This document shows positions 1 to 11,458 of a stretch of 64,000 bases of DNA, in pieces. The notes under the pieces were generated by a model that made no database searches, was not told the origin of the DNA, and saw nothing but the letters and a program-made list of their open reading frames with translations. Made by a program: the position numbers and the translations under genes. Within the stretch, counting starts at the first letter, position 1, and each line of letters opens with the position of its first letter. This DNA comes from Triops longicaudatus (Eukaryota > Arthropoda > Branchiopoda > Notostraca > Triopsidae), in contig JAGQDJ010000608.1 of assembly GCA_022885665.1 (NCBI GenBank), forward strand, positions 868,001 through 932,000. Reading direction: 5' to 3'.

Positions 1-1631
1 TAACTAACGAACTCCAAAAGGACTCATTAAGTTTCCAAGATTTTAATTAAAGAATTCCAAAAGTGTTGCGTAAGTGATACTGAAACGTTTCTAAAATTTT
101 TATTTTTCCAAAATTGTTGAAACTTCAAGCTTAAATATCGTAACTTTACTAATTCACTATTCCATAAAGTATTCACTCAACACACTGAAAATTCCGATGC
201 CAATTTTTCTTTTGAAAATTTGTTAGCTTTATTTTGACTGAATCCTAGCAAATGATAATTTTACTTCATAGGAAATAAAATAGTTCAGCCTTTGATCAGC
301 TACAAATACTCTAATTTAGTTAATAAAGTATAATGATCTATCGTAAAATGTGACTCAAAAGCAAAGGTCAAGTGTACTTTTGGGAAACACAGTTCAGCCC
401 TGTGGGCATTTAACCCAGCAATGGGTCAAAACGGAATGTATACTGGTGGGCGACTAGCTTAAGAGGATCGTCACGCTCGCTGATTTCGCATATTTACGCG
501 GTCTTTTTTACTGCCGTTTTGCTAACAGCCGTACGTACAGTACTTTATGATAAAGGTCTATACTTTGTAAGACAATAGAACTCATGGTTTTGTTGGGCCA
601 CATTATGGAAACTTAAGATTTTGTCTATCACCTTGGTAAAAAGTTTTCTTCGTTAACGATGAATTTTCGCGTTGATTGTGAAGCTTGTACTTGTTGATGT
701 TATATCTCATAATGGTTTCAAAAGAGTAGAATTAAAGTAACAAATTGTAATGTATTTTCGAACTATTATTTGCATTGAAATTTTTTAAATACTCTCAAAT
801 ACACGAAACACGTAATTCAGATTTTGTTCACTATCCGCCTTGTAAACACCGGTTGACAAAATCATCGAGAACTTGCGTGCTATGTCCGTATCAATATTTT
901 TCACTTCATCTCCATTTTTTTTCAAAAGTATAAAAATGAAAGACAATTTTTTCAAAGCAGTTGATATTTGCAGTTTCCTTTTATTTCAGGTAGAAATTCA
1001 TCTGGAGTGTCTTTGGTAGCAAGTTTCGGTTGCCAAAAATTTCTCTATTGACCGCTATTTTTTTTTTTTTTTAAGTACGTATCAGCCCGAGCAAGGCTCT
1101 TGGCTAAATGCTTCTTTTTATTTTCTTCAATGTAACCTCAAAATGTCATTTCGATTTCAATCACTGATCCAGGATTACAAATAGCTGTGAACATAATTGC
1201 TTCCACTGTATTGCAGTTTACTACACGGATTAAGACCCTTTAATTGAACGGGGCACATCTTGCACTTAACCTAATTTTCTTAAATGAAGATCAAATGAAC
1301 TTGAAAAACGTGAAAATAAAGCTCGTTCACTTTCATGGTGCGTTCCGCAAACCATTTCACGCAGGATGAATCCTTGGTGTGTTAACAGATTCTTTCACAA
1401 CGTGCTCACATGGTATGAAATAGTTTGTTCTACTATACTGAGATGCTATAAGGTACAATAATAAGCTCCTACTTTCGATCGGGGTGCTAAGCAAGAGTGT
1501 CGTATCTGGAGGAAAACGGTTAAGGAAAATAGGAAGTAGACTCCATACGACGTATTGAATCCACAGGGGTGATGGAGGAGGAGGCTTCAAAGGTGTAATT
1601 TTAGCCACTTTCTCGTGAACGGATTTGCTCG
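1..1631. other. AT-rich intergenic region
   Basis: No gene is recognised. Reading frames are short and show no protein pattern. The only structured element seen is a short poly(T)-flanked repeat at about 1057-1106, listed separately. The last bases hold the promoter of the glycine-rich gene. Confidence 0.6.
1057..1106 (-). repeat. Poly(A)-tailed short repeat, copy 1
   Basis: On the minus strand this reads GCCAAGAGCCTTGCTCGGGC, a short linker ending in CTTA, then a long poly(A) run. The GAGC-nnn-GCTC hairpin followed by poly(A) is shared with 3691-3746 and 30381-30427. This copy is the most diverged. The form fits the 3' end of a non-LTR retroposon (LINE or SINE), which is an inference. Confidence 0.4.
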
Positions 1632-1670
1632 TATAAAAAGGCACGCGTTGGTTTCACCAAACATCAGTTG
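1632..1670 (+). promoter_or_regulatory. Core promoter: TATA box and initiator
   Basis: TATAAAAAG starts at 1632 and TCAGTTG lies at 1664-1670, about 32 bp downstream. This is the spacing expected of a TATA box and an arthropod-type TCAGT initiator. It sits 54-92 bp before the ATG of the glycine-rich protein gene. The assignment rests on motif and position only. Confidence 0.65.
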
Positions 1671-1723
1671 TCCGCTTGGCTTTTACAGCTCAACAACTGC
1701 TCCCAACTCTCTTGATCTTCAAG

Positions 1724-2406
1724 ATGAAGGTAAAGAAACTTGGAAATTCTTACTTCCTATTCTATGTTTCTGTTTTGCAGTTCTTCATCGTTACATTCGT
1801 GTGCTGCTTGGTACTAGCCATTGTCTGGGCCGACGACTTGGCTCAAGGAGCTTCGAAATCCAAAGGCTACGGTAATATAAATAACTACTTTAACTTTTAA
1901 GTTACTCAAGAGAACCTTCCAGGAGGTGGAAGTTACGGCGGTGGTTACGGTGGCGGCCATGGTGGTTACGGCGGCGGCTACGGTGGAGGCCATGGTGGTT
2001 ACAGTGGCGGACACGGAGGAAGTTACGGCGGTGGCTACGGAGGTAAGTGCATTTACGGTAATTCTTACAATAACTAAACCTTTTAAAGGGTGACTTATGC
2101 TGCGAGCCTACTTTTTTATTTTCAATACACAAGACGTAATTTTCTCTCGCTAAACACCGAGATTTAATTCTAAGCACTTTAGCCTACTAGTTAAGGATCA
2201 AAAGCTAACTCGTAATTTTATTTTTTGCAGGTCACGGAGGATACGGAGGTATGTTCGGATTCCAGAGTTTGCATATCACCAATTTTATTACGCAAAGGAT
2301 AATTTTCTTATAGTTACAGTGTTATTTCGAAAGATAACCATCATGTATTTTAGGTGGTTGTGGAGGTGGCCACGGAGGATATGGGGGTGGATATGGAGGC
2401 TATTGA
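1724..2406 (+). CDS. Small secreted Gly-Tyr-His-rich protein
   Basis: Five exons can be joined in frame: 1724-1729, 1781-1871, 1923-2042, 2231-2248 and 2354-2406, giving 95 aa. Exon 1 encodes only Met-Lys. Exon 2 completes a clear signal peptide (MKFFIVTFVCCLVLAIVWAD) with cleavage predicted near residue 21. The rest is repeats of the type GGGYGG and GGHGGY with one Cys near the C-terminus. Exon 4 is an 18-nt microexon encoding one repeat unit. Such proteins in invertebrates are cuticle or egg-shell structural proteins or glycine-rich antimicrobial peptides; the sequence does not decide which. A TATA box and initiator precede it, and an AATAAA at 2534-2539 lies 128 bp after the stop. Repeat exons of similar phase suggest growth by exon duplication. 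The exon model is well supported by splice consensus; the function is unknown. Confidence 0.8.
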
Positions 2407-2533
2407 ATACTTTAGGGAAGACGCGAAGACGCGATGTAACAAGCTTTCCCACTGAAGCCCGCAAATGCATTCACAGCAGCGCTGTTGTGCTTTCTGAGTT
2501 ATTTCCCTGGTCAACGTTCCTATTGTGTAAAAG

Positions 2534-2539
2534 AATAAA
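2534..2539 (+). terminator. Polyadenylation signal of the glycine-rich gene
   Basis: A canonical AATAAA lies 128 bp downstream of the stop at 2406, followed by a T-rich stretch. It is the best candidate 3' end signal for the gene at 1724-2406. Confidence 0.55.
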
Positions 2540-4138
2540 GTTTATTTCCACGATAAAATGCTTTTCATTAGGTGTTGATTGGGTCTTACATACGGAAACA
2601 CTGAAAACATTCTGAAAGAGAATGATGTTGAAAAAAAAATCAGTTTAAAGAAGGAGAAAATGAAAGGAATGAAAGTATTGTATTCGGCAGCGCTAGTCAT
2701 TTTTTAAAATAATTTTTAGTGAAGGTATAAGCTCCGACAAACGCATTTTTAGCTTTATTTCATATTATTATCTATTCCCAACTATGTTAAATTGTTCTCG
2801 TAACTGCTCTAGCTGTTCCTGGAAAGTTGGTGTTCATTCTGCTTTGTTGTTGTTAAGTTATTTAATTTAAAAATTTAATGGCTGCTAGATTTCTTAAAAG
2901 CCTTTTTTAAAAGCCTTTTTAAAAAGATTTTTAAAAGATAAATAAAATTTGCCACGAATTTTGAAGTTATTTTTATGCTTGTAATGTAGATAACACACTT
3001 CGTTATCTGTTTTAGATTATATTTTTTCTTTATCTCACTTCTCAGACCGTTTTCCGAAAAATAAAAATGGTAGTAGGAACTTACACCACTTCTACTAAGC
3101 TCAGCAATTATATTGATTATTCTTCACTATTTTGCCACTTTGCCCTTATGTTATGATACATTGGAAGTCACTGCGAAGGCGAAATACAAATAAAAGCGTG
3201 CATAATTTGCTGAAGAAATTGAACTTTACGCATTTTTGGTTCACACCTAATTTAGTTTCAATTATCTTTGTGTGAATATCATTTCTCCGCAATGTCGAGT
3301 TACTCCTCTCAAATACCAATCTTGCTGCTTGTATCGAACACAACAAAAAATGGTTTTAATGTCAGTTCCTACTTCAGTCGAATACAAAAATGGTAATAGC
3401 TTCTTTTCACCTTAATAGTTAAGTAACACAGTTGGTTTCTCCAATGGATAAATTTGACCCACCCACACCTAGCATGTGCCGATTATTGTTCAGGGAGAAA
3501 AACAGCTGCCAAATCCTACCAGAGATGCTATTTTCTCATTTGCTGTACTCTAGAATTAAGATATATATTAATTTTATAGAAATGGAATCCGAACACTTCT
3601 AGATCAAGTGAACGATTACATTTTTTCTTATGTATCTTGCCACTTTTTTAAAATATGGAAGCTTTACATTTTTAGTAACATAAGATGTTATTTTTCTTTC
3701 TTATTTTTTTTAATGTCTCTGCGTGAGCATAGCTCGTTGCCGCAACATAAGATGACATTTTTGTAGTGCCGAAGGAAATCTGCTAAATAGATTTTAAAAG
3801 TGGGACAAAAAGTAGGAATTCGTTGTTTCGATCAAGGCGATCACCAACAGACACAAGCTAACTAACCATGGTTCGATCTGCTAGGGAAACAAAAATGACA
3901 GAAAACTTCCTTTACGGTTGATCAACGGTGGATGTTAGTACAGGTAAGATTTTGGTTGAAAAAATCCTTTCCGTATCATTTGGTACCATGTCTACCATAC
4001 TTTAGTACTTAGTGAAGTTACAGGTGGAGCCATACTATCGTATACTATCTTCAGACTGGGCTTTAATGAGTAAATGAAGATGGCTGTAAATACCGTACTG
4101 GCACGTACGAGTGAAAGAAATTGTCCTTTTGCCACATT
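2540..4138. other. Intergenic AT-rich region
   Basis: No gene seen. The region contains T- and A-rich tracts, a few short internal repeats around 2895-2940 (AAAAGCC/TTTTTAAAA), and one poly(A)-tailed short repeat (3691-3746) listed separately. Confidence 0.5.
3691..3746 (-). repeat. Poly(A)-tailed short repeat, copy 2
   Basis: On the minus strand it reads TGCGGCAACGAGC, three bases, GCTCACGC, about 10 variable bases, then an A-rich tail. It matches the copy at 30381-30427 almost base for base over the hairpin part. Probable 3' end of a retroposon family; this is an inference from the repeated hairpin plus A-tail. Confidence 0.5.
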
Positions 4139-4347
<209 letters not shown>

Positions 4348-4460
4348 TCATTTTTCCTAATGACATCCAACAATTTGAACAACAATTGTTATACATATTA
4401 CTATGAATTAATGTTTTAATCAGGACCAATAACTATTATATCTTATATATGCCTTTTTAC

Positions 4461-4490
4461 GGTACTTTTCTGTTATAACAGAAAAGTACC
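4461..4490. repeat. Perfect 30-bp palindrome
   Basis: The arm GGTACTTTTCTGTTA is followed directly by its exact reverse complement, with no spacer. It lies 190 bp upstream of the SDHC start codon and is followed by a run of seven T. It may be a solo remnant of a mobile element, a dyad-binding site or a transcribed hairpin. The sequence does not tell which. Confidence 0.75.
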
Positions 4491-4679
4491 TTTTTTTACT
4501 CGTTTTGTATAGAGCGCTTTTTTGTAACACTAGGTGGCAGTACTATTTAGTTTACAGTCTGGATTTGGTACTAAAGGAAGTCTTAACTCACGAACTGGAA
4601 GAAAGGTATCAATTTCTTAAACTTTCATGATTTATCACCTGATCAGTTTTAAAACGGACGTTTGAACTTTTAGTTGAAA

Positions 4680-5321
4680 ATGGCTGCTCTTCAGCGCTCA
4701 GCGATGTACCGTACTAGACTTTCCAACTTTTCCTGCAGGTAAGGTTATTACATAACACTGATGTAGCTTGCTTTATCCCTTGAAGAATATAACAACTTTT
4801 TCCTTACTAACTTAAACAGAGGAACAAGGTTTTTGTCAACATCGAGCAGTAAGTTCGCAGCCAGTGAAACCTTTGAAGAGAAGAACAAACGCTTGGGACG
4901 TCCTTTGTCTCCCCATTTGAGCATCTACCAACCCCAAATCACAACCGTCATGTCGCTTACGCATCGAGCTACTGGCCTTGCATTGTCAGCAGTGATGACT
5001 GGTTTTGCTGCTGGAACTTTAATCCTCCCCGGTACTTTTCCCTCTTACCTAGCATCGGTGTCCTCTTTGGCATTAGGACCTGCCTGTATCTTCGCAGCCA
5101 AGTTCGTATTGGCGTTTCCCTTGACATACCACACCGCCAACGGCCTTCGACACTTGGTAAAACCAACGCAAACACTTTATAAAGAACTTCAGTTTAATTA
5201 ACCCAAATTGTTTTAGTCGTGGGATTTGGGCAAGGGCCTCACCATCAGTAACCTGTACAAAACTGGCTACATCACCCTTGCAGCCTCTGTATTGGGTGCT
5301 TTGGTGCTGGCCATGATGTAA
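4680..5321 (+). CDS. SDHC: Succinate dehydrogenase cytochrome b560 subunit
   Basis: This is the membrane anchor subunit of mitochondrial complex II, which binds haem b and ubiquinone with SDHD and passes electrons from SDHB. Three exons join in frame (4680-4738, 4820-5156, 5217-5321) for 166 aa, close to the usual length. The N-terminal 30 residues are rich in Arg/Ser and lack acids, as in a mitochondrial import signal. The family signature RPLSPHLSIYQP (about residues 47-58), with the Ser/His region near the quinone site, is followed by SLTHRATGLAL. Three hydrophobic segments follow, with the haem-region HTANGLRHL before the last one. The start was chosen because exon 1 supplies the presequence and joins with correct phase. 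Nothing unusual is seen in the coding part. Confidence 0.95.
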
Positions 5322-5577
5322 GACGCACTGTGGAAGGATCCGTACTGTAAAAATGCTGCCATGATAAACCAACCAAACCCGCGTGGCAATCAAGATAGTT
5401 TTTAAAAAGAAGATTCTACCGTTTTAGGTGTTTGAAATACAGATATGTTAAAAAGGACACACAAGTTTTGCGTTACTGAGTCATTTACTGAACCCATAAA
5501 AGCTGCAACTGAGATCACTTGCATATAAAAATACGATAGAAATAACCTTCTACTATAAATAAGAAAAGCGGAAACAT

Positions 5578-8500
5578 TTACACACTGGTTTCGGCATTGA
5601 GGCTCACGCTTGCATCCTCCTCGGTCAGCTCATTCAGATTGTTCACGCTTACTTTGGCGTGCCGTCTTCGCGAATGGGGTCTTTTTTCTTTCACCCGCGT
5701 TGGTGGCTCTTCCAAGCCCTGCTCCTCCGCAATGAAATGCAAAGAGGCGAAATCTGCCATTGTACCTTTACGCTTCATTTCCTCTAGTTTGTTCATTTCG
5801 CTGGCTCCAAGCTCCACATGGATATTCACGTTACTAATCTTGCTTCGCGAACCATCCATGGGCAAAAAATTGTTCTGTACCATCTCCGGGTTCTCAGAAG
5901 TAGCCGCTGCGTTGCTCAAGTTGTTATTCTTTAACATCCTTTGCTTCTTGAAGAAACGCCGCGCTGCTCCGCTTTGCCTCGGATCATAAAACACTTGCAC
6001 TTGGTCTGCTGGGTTTGACATGAAATTCCGACTTGTCAAGATCGGCGCAGAGCGGGCTGAACGATTCATACGTGGACTGGTGCTACTGCAGCTACCTGGA
6101 GAACGCTTGTCCGCCACTGTTTCTGGCTCTAACTTGGGGCTTTCTCGCTCTATACAAGCGCTATTCAAGTCTGTAGCTAATGACTGGGAGCACTGGTTGC
6201 TGGTAGAAGGCTGAGAGTGGGTAATACTGGGTACTGTGCGTGGGACATTTTCGGAACGGTTATTCGGAACGGATTCGGTAACGCTTAACTTTGCAGACGT
6301 GGTCGTCGCACCCTGATACTCGCTATGGACATCTCTTCGGCAAATGACAAAGAACACGAAAATAAACACTCCACAGCTACTAGCGCTTATGATGTACAAC
6401 ACATTAAATACTATCTCCGAGTACGGAAACGAAGGCTGGTACACAGCCAAAAATGCGCCAAGCCAAAAAATAAACGTTAACACTGCGCTCATAACTAAAC
6501 CTAACAACTGCGTTTGGGGTGAACGAATACTATCTTTGTTACTTTCTTCTTCCTGGTCTATCAAGTCGACTTGCATGTCGGTTAAGGGAACTGCGCTAGC
6601 TGCTGTCGTAGTCTGAGCAATGTCACCACTTAGCTGTGTTACTTGTGTCAAGCTCGAAACAGAAGTTTTAGTGTTCAGGGACGGTGTGCGTAGCTTGAAA
6701 CCTATGTGTGCGTAATAACCTATTAACAAGAAACATAGAAGGGTGGAAGGAATGCCAATAGTTGCCAAAGCCGGTTCGGTGTCCAAGAAACAGTACAATG
6801 GGTTGGCGTACTGTTGGAAATGTAGTGCGCCTGATATTCCGCAGACGATGAGGCCTATGCCCCATCCCATCAAATAAAATCTGATGACAGATTTAGGTAA
6901 AGGTGGTTCTTCCATGATCGTTTCTTCAGTCAACGGCAAAGGAGGTGACTTCACTTCCAAACTCTTCGCCAAAATACTAAAGCACCAGCATCGTGAATTA
7001 AAAGTATTTTGCATGGAATTACCCAAAAAATTACCTCGCAGATATAATCATCCACAAAATAATTGACAGCGTCAAATAATGCAACAGCATACCAATGGAC
7101 TGACACAGCAGTAAGTGGGTAGTTTGACGAATTCCAGCGCTGACATGGTAAAAAGAACGAATATAAGGGGTTTCAGGAAAAATAATCATAGAGAATTCTT
7201 ACGTATAAAAGAAGCAGAGTAATGTAGCACAGATCCAAGTGTTCACTAAAGCATGTCGAATATTACGTCCCAGGCGAAGATCACACTTGAGGTAGACAGT
7301 GATGCATAGAATGTAACAAGAGAAAGCCAACGCTGAGCCTGCATAAATACCAGGCCAGAGGACTGGATCTGCATATACAATTCTAAGAAAAGAAATTGAT
7401 TTAGGACTTTCAAAGGGTATTTGGGAATCTCTTACTGTACGACAGGAAGAACTGGGCTAAGAAGCGCAAAATAACCCAACATGGGGCAAGAAAACACCAT
7501 TTGCTCCTCTTCTTCCCAAGGTTGTGTTTTATCTAGCGAGCAGTTTTGCATAGTCCAATGATTGTTAACAAACGTGAAATGATATGGCATTGCAGTCTTA
7601 TGGTACTGCATCATGGTATATACAGGAAAGGTAAAGTTGGAGTATCCTAAACGTAAAACATCTTAATATTTAGGCAACTCGAAAAAAGAAGTTATGTACT
7701 TACTGGCATGAATCCCAAAAATGGGCGATGAGAATGTCGAATTTCCAATATCAAACAAGCTAGCGTATTTTTCATCAAATACTGACATAACAATTTGCTC
7801 TTCTAACCCAGGCATTTGAATTAAAGCTTCAATGGTCTAGAAACATGCATTAGCACAAATTTTCCTTCAAGTCTCTTTGGAAAGTACTTTATCGTGGGAA
7901 ATATCTAAAGATTCATTAGTTGATTTACAATCCAATTCAAAGTGTGGCTTTCTTCGCCATGAGCACATTGCCCCGGATGTAAAACTGCGCAAATCTAATC
8001 GTCTTAACGCGAAGTTTTCCTAAAAAGAGATAATAAAAATAAAACTATCGGTTAAATTACCTCTCATGAATAACGTTTACCTCTTCGTGTTTTATAAGTT
8101 TAGAATTCTGGAACGTCTCAACAACTTTATCTGGCAACTGGTTCACGACCGGATCTAAAGCTTTGGCTGAACGAAATGCTTCCTCTTCCCCAGAAAGTAC
8201 ATACGCGGTTACATTCCATTGAATATTCTACAACACGAAATCAAATACGTAAAAAAGGAGGAAAATAAAAAATAACAAAATAGTCAAACAAGTGACTTAA
8301 TACAGGGAAAGCAATCCTTAATAAGTTTTATGATCTCACTTTTAATTTTTTAATAGCTCCCATTAAGTAAATAACGTCCCATTCACGACTGGAGTAGCCT
8401 TCAGAAACGGCTTCCATCACTTCACCACTTATCTCGTCGTCCGTTACAGACCCAGCTTGGTCTTCCAGAACAGGGCGAAGTATCTCGCCCAATTTGGTTA

Positions 8501-10143
8501 AGTATGGGCACTGCTGAAGGTTTGCAACTTCCCAAATACCATTCGAAGTGCACTGACGAGAAGCTGTGATGGTATCTCGCGTTGGAACCTGGCACGGTAA
8601 GTTCACCTTGATGCCAGGTAAAGTCAAAGGCCACGCATAGCGACCTTTATCCGAAGCCACAACTAAATTCGGTTTTTAAGAACTCAGTACAAAAAGCGAC
8701 AAGCCTTTCGTTTCAAATCCTTACCTTCAAAAGGGCAAGATGGAGTTGACAATGTTATAACTGTAACATTTACGGTACGAAAAAGGTTTGCTACTGGCGA
8801 ATGACAGGTATAAACGCCCTCATTGGCTTTGGTTAAAGCTGTCAACTGCCAAATACTGAACAGTTCCGTTACTATCGATTTAATCTAGCCATTTTGCACT
8901 TTACCTGTGGAAAGTTCCGTTCTCTATATAGGATAAATTGCTAGACATGTGAGAAGCATGAGGTGTAGACCAGGATAGATTCTGAGCAGGGTTAATTTTG
9001 CACTTAAATGATATGGCATCACCTTCGAACACAATTTGGGACGTCGAAGGAGACATTTCGAACGTAAAATTATTTGGCTCTTTGTCTGAAATATAAGACA
9101 TAAGAAGGAAACGCTTTTTGAAAATAACTGAATCACTCACAACAAATGTCTTCCATGGAAAGTTCACGGATGGATTTGAGCTCGTGGCCTAACTGACACG
9201 CCCCCACGATACGCAGACTCCGTAAATGCTGCCACTTGACCAGCGGTGACAAATTACACTCACAGGGTAATGAAGTGGAAGCCAACCCCCTAGTAAAAAG
9301 CATACAACAAGCATAAGTCAATCGTCACGATTTCAACGAGTGAAGGAAAACCTTAACTTACAGGCGTTTCAACGAAATGAGTCCATCAAACGTCCCGTTT
9401 TTGACACGTTTAATAGGATTTCCGGTTAAATTGAGTCTTTCCAAGGTTGGTAAGCCACGAAACATAGCTGCACTTATAATCTCCAAGCGATTTTCCGAAA
9501 TATCTCTGTTATGAAGGAGGTAATTACGGAGGTTTCGAGTCGGATAAAAGTAGCTTACAGAAACTTTAGCTTTGGTAGCCGGTTAAATGCTCCTGAGTCA
9601 ATGGTGGTTATGTTGTTGTTCCTGAGTACGCTGTATGACAATAAGAAACGTTAGATCTAAAATTCCACAAGTATGACAAGTTAGTCTTACAATGATTTCA
9701 GTTGTGGAAAATTAATATCTTCAGTTTTCAGATGGGCAATTTGGTTGTAGGACAGATCTCTATCGAACGGGGAAACAGAATTAAGTATGGTAACACTTTA
9801 AGTGAAAAGAAACTTACAAAGAGACGACGTAAGGGTTGTTGGTGAGGGAAGACACCATTTTTAAAGAAGTGATGGACTGATTTTGACACACGATTTTCAT
9901 GCCAATGAGCTCAAGGGCGGTTGTACTAGGATAAACTACAGCTTTGGTCCTTTCTTGCCCAGGAATGCATGTGCAAATCGCTGGGCAAATAAATTTCGGT
10001 TCTAAATTAGACGCTACATCTTCGATAGCAACATTTTTGTTGTTTTTTCTTCTGGCAGTGGTGGGATACACCCATAAACCAAGGAATATTGTACAAACGC
10101 AGAGCCATCTGAAAAGCGTCGCTTCCTTCTTGGGAAGAATCAT
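5578..10143 (-). CDS. Adhesion GPCR of the ADGRA (GPR124/GPR125) group
   Basis: A cell-surface receptor with LRR, Ig, hormone-receptor (HRM) and GAIN-like regions and seven membrane helices. Fifteen exons join without frame break (9818-10143, 9691-9759, 9559-9630, 9362-9505, 9141-9289, 8905-9085, 8725-8855, 8340-8662, 8081-8227, 7888-8019, 7704-7836, 7436-7646, 7203-7382, 7035-7139, 5578-6976), giving 1233 aa. Residues 1-30 are a signal peptide; LRRs, some coded by single 69-72-nt exons, fill about 75-200; a Cys-rich LRR cap follows to 253; an Ig-like domain spans about 255-350; the HRM domain has the WP and Cys pattern at about 357-410. The GPS-like stretch (CSLDKTQPW to SCPMLGYFAL) lacks the HL-S/T cleavage site. 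Helices lie at about 675-980. The tail ends in ETSV, a class I PDZ ligand; vertebrate ADGRA proteins end in a similar PDZ ligand. Loss of cleavage is inferred. Confidence 0.9.
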
Positions 10144-11458
10144 TCCAATACCATTACATTGTACTAATAACCTAACAGACGAATTTTTTATTGTAAATAT
10201 AGCAAAATAAGCTAAGTTACCTCTACAAAATACACAAAAGGCGATCCCAACTGGCCCAATTCTCCACAGAATACGTGCGGAGAAAACAAACTGTCAACAC
10301 CTTCAGTTGGCTCCGCCCCGATGTCTGTTTTTCCCCAACATAAGGTGGAGGCATGAGCGCTAAAAGCTATTTTCCCACAACGTGGAATGTGTGCGCATTT
10401 CAAAGAAATAGAATAACTGCCTTTCGAGAGGTTATGTAAAGTATTCTATTGACATTTATCTAACAGGAAAGACATTAGAAAACCATGCAACGACTACAAG
10501 AAGCAGGAAAATTCGGCAATTTGAATCTAGCGGACAAAATATGTCAGGCATCCCCGTATCTCACGCCCGGTTGCAAAGTAAATGTACGAAAGAATTTTAC
10601 TCATCACTGAAACTATACCGACCTTTAATAAAGGATCAACGGGAAAATATTTCATAGATTCATTTTTTAGAGAACAAAGCTTAACGAAAAGTTTTTTGAG
10701 AAGCAAAAGCCAGTTTGCTTTGACTTTATCAATCGGCAAGAGAAAAGCAGTCTGCAATTTCTAATCCGATTTCCGCGCGTATTCCGTGGTTAACGGTATC
10801 ATTAACGGTTAACTTTCTTGTGTTGGGCAGCTTGAGACTTAGCTTACCGTCTTTAAAACAATGTTTGCAAATAGCGAGTCTTTATCAGAGCGCACTGTCA
10901 TCCTGTAGGCTACAAAGTTTAATTTAAAAGGGTAAAAAATGTCATCACAAACTTGTGAGAAAAGCACTCACGAAACATGGTTACATAAATAAAGTAATTC
11001 GCATTTTCATAACAGTCAGGGTAGATTACACTGATGCCAGGCACCATGGTATTTGTCCGAATAGCGCAGTTTCGAAATCTTTCAAATGAACAAGTTGGAG
11101 ACCACGAAAGAACTATAGTCTACGCCTGTGTTTCAGGTCTGCCGTTCCTCTACTGTCTTATTAAAACGACGTCAAAAGTTTTCATAAGCAGAGTCTGAAA
11201 TGAGTTGCAGAAGATTGCCCTATGAAGGATACGTGTACAAGGCGCTTTCAGTTGAAGTAACATTTTAAAAATCCTTATCTTATTGACTTCCACGATGCTG
11301 GGTCCAAATGATATTCCCCGTAGCGCAACGATTTTCAAACATTCGCGCTGGCCCTCGCGCATCTGCGTGAAAGCTTCTGTTACCATGGCTACAACCCATC
11401 AAAACATTTGGGAATTAGTGCAGAAGAGGCGCAAAGTTTTGAAAATTTTTTCAGTGTT
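10144..11458. other. Divergent intergenic region
   Basis: It lies between the start of the ADGRA-like gene (minus) and the OFD1-like gene (plus), so it probably carries both promoters. No TATA box at a convincing position and no further coding pattern was seen. A GTTAACGGT motif recurs around 10789-10813. Confidence 0.5.

Noticed and set aside
3870..3890. GGTTCGATCTGC, resembling a tRNA B box
   Set aside because: No A box or cloverleaf could be built around it. No tRNA was supported anywhere in the window.
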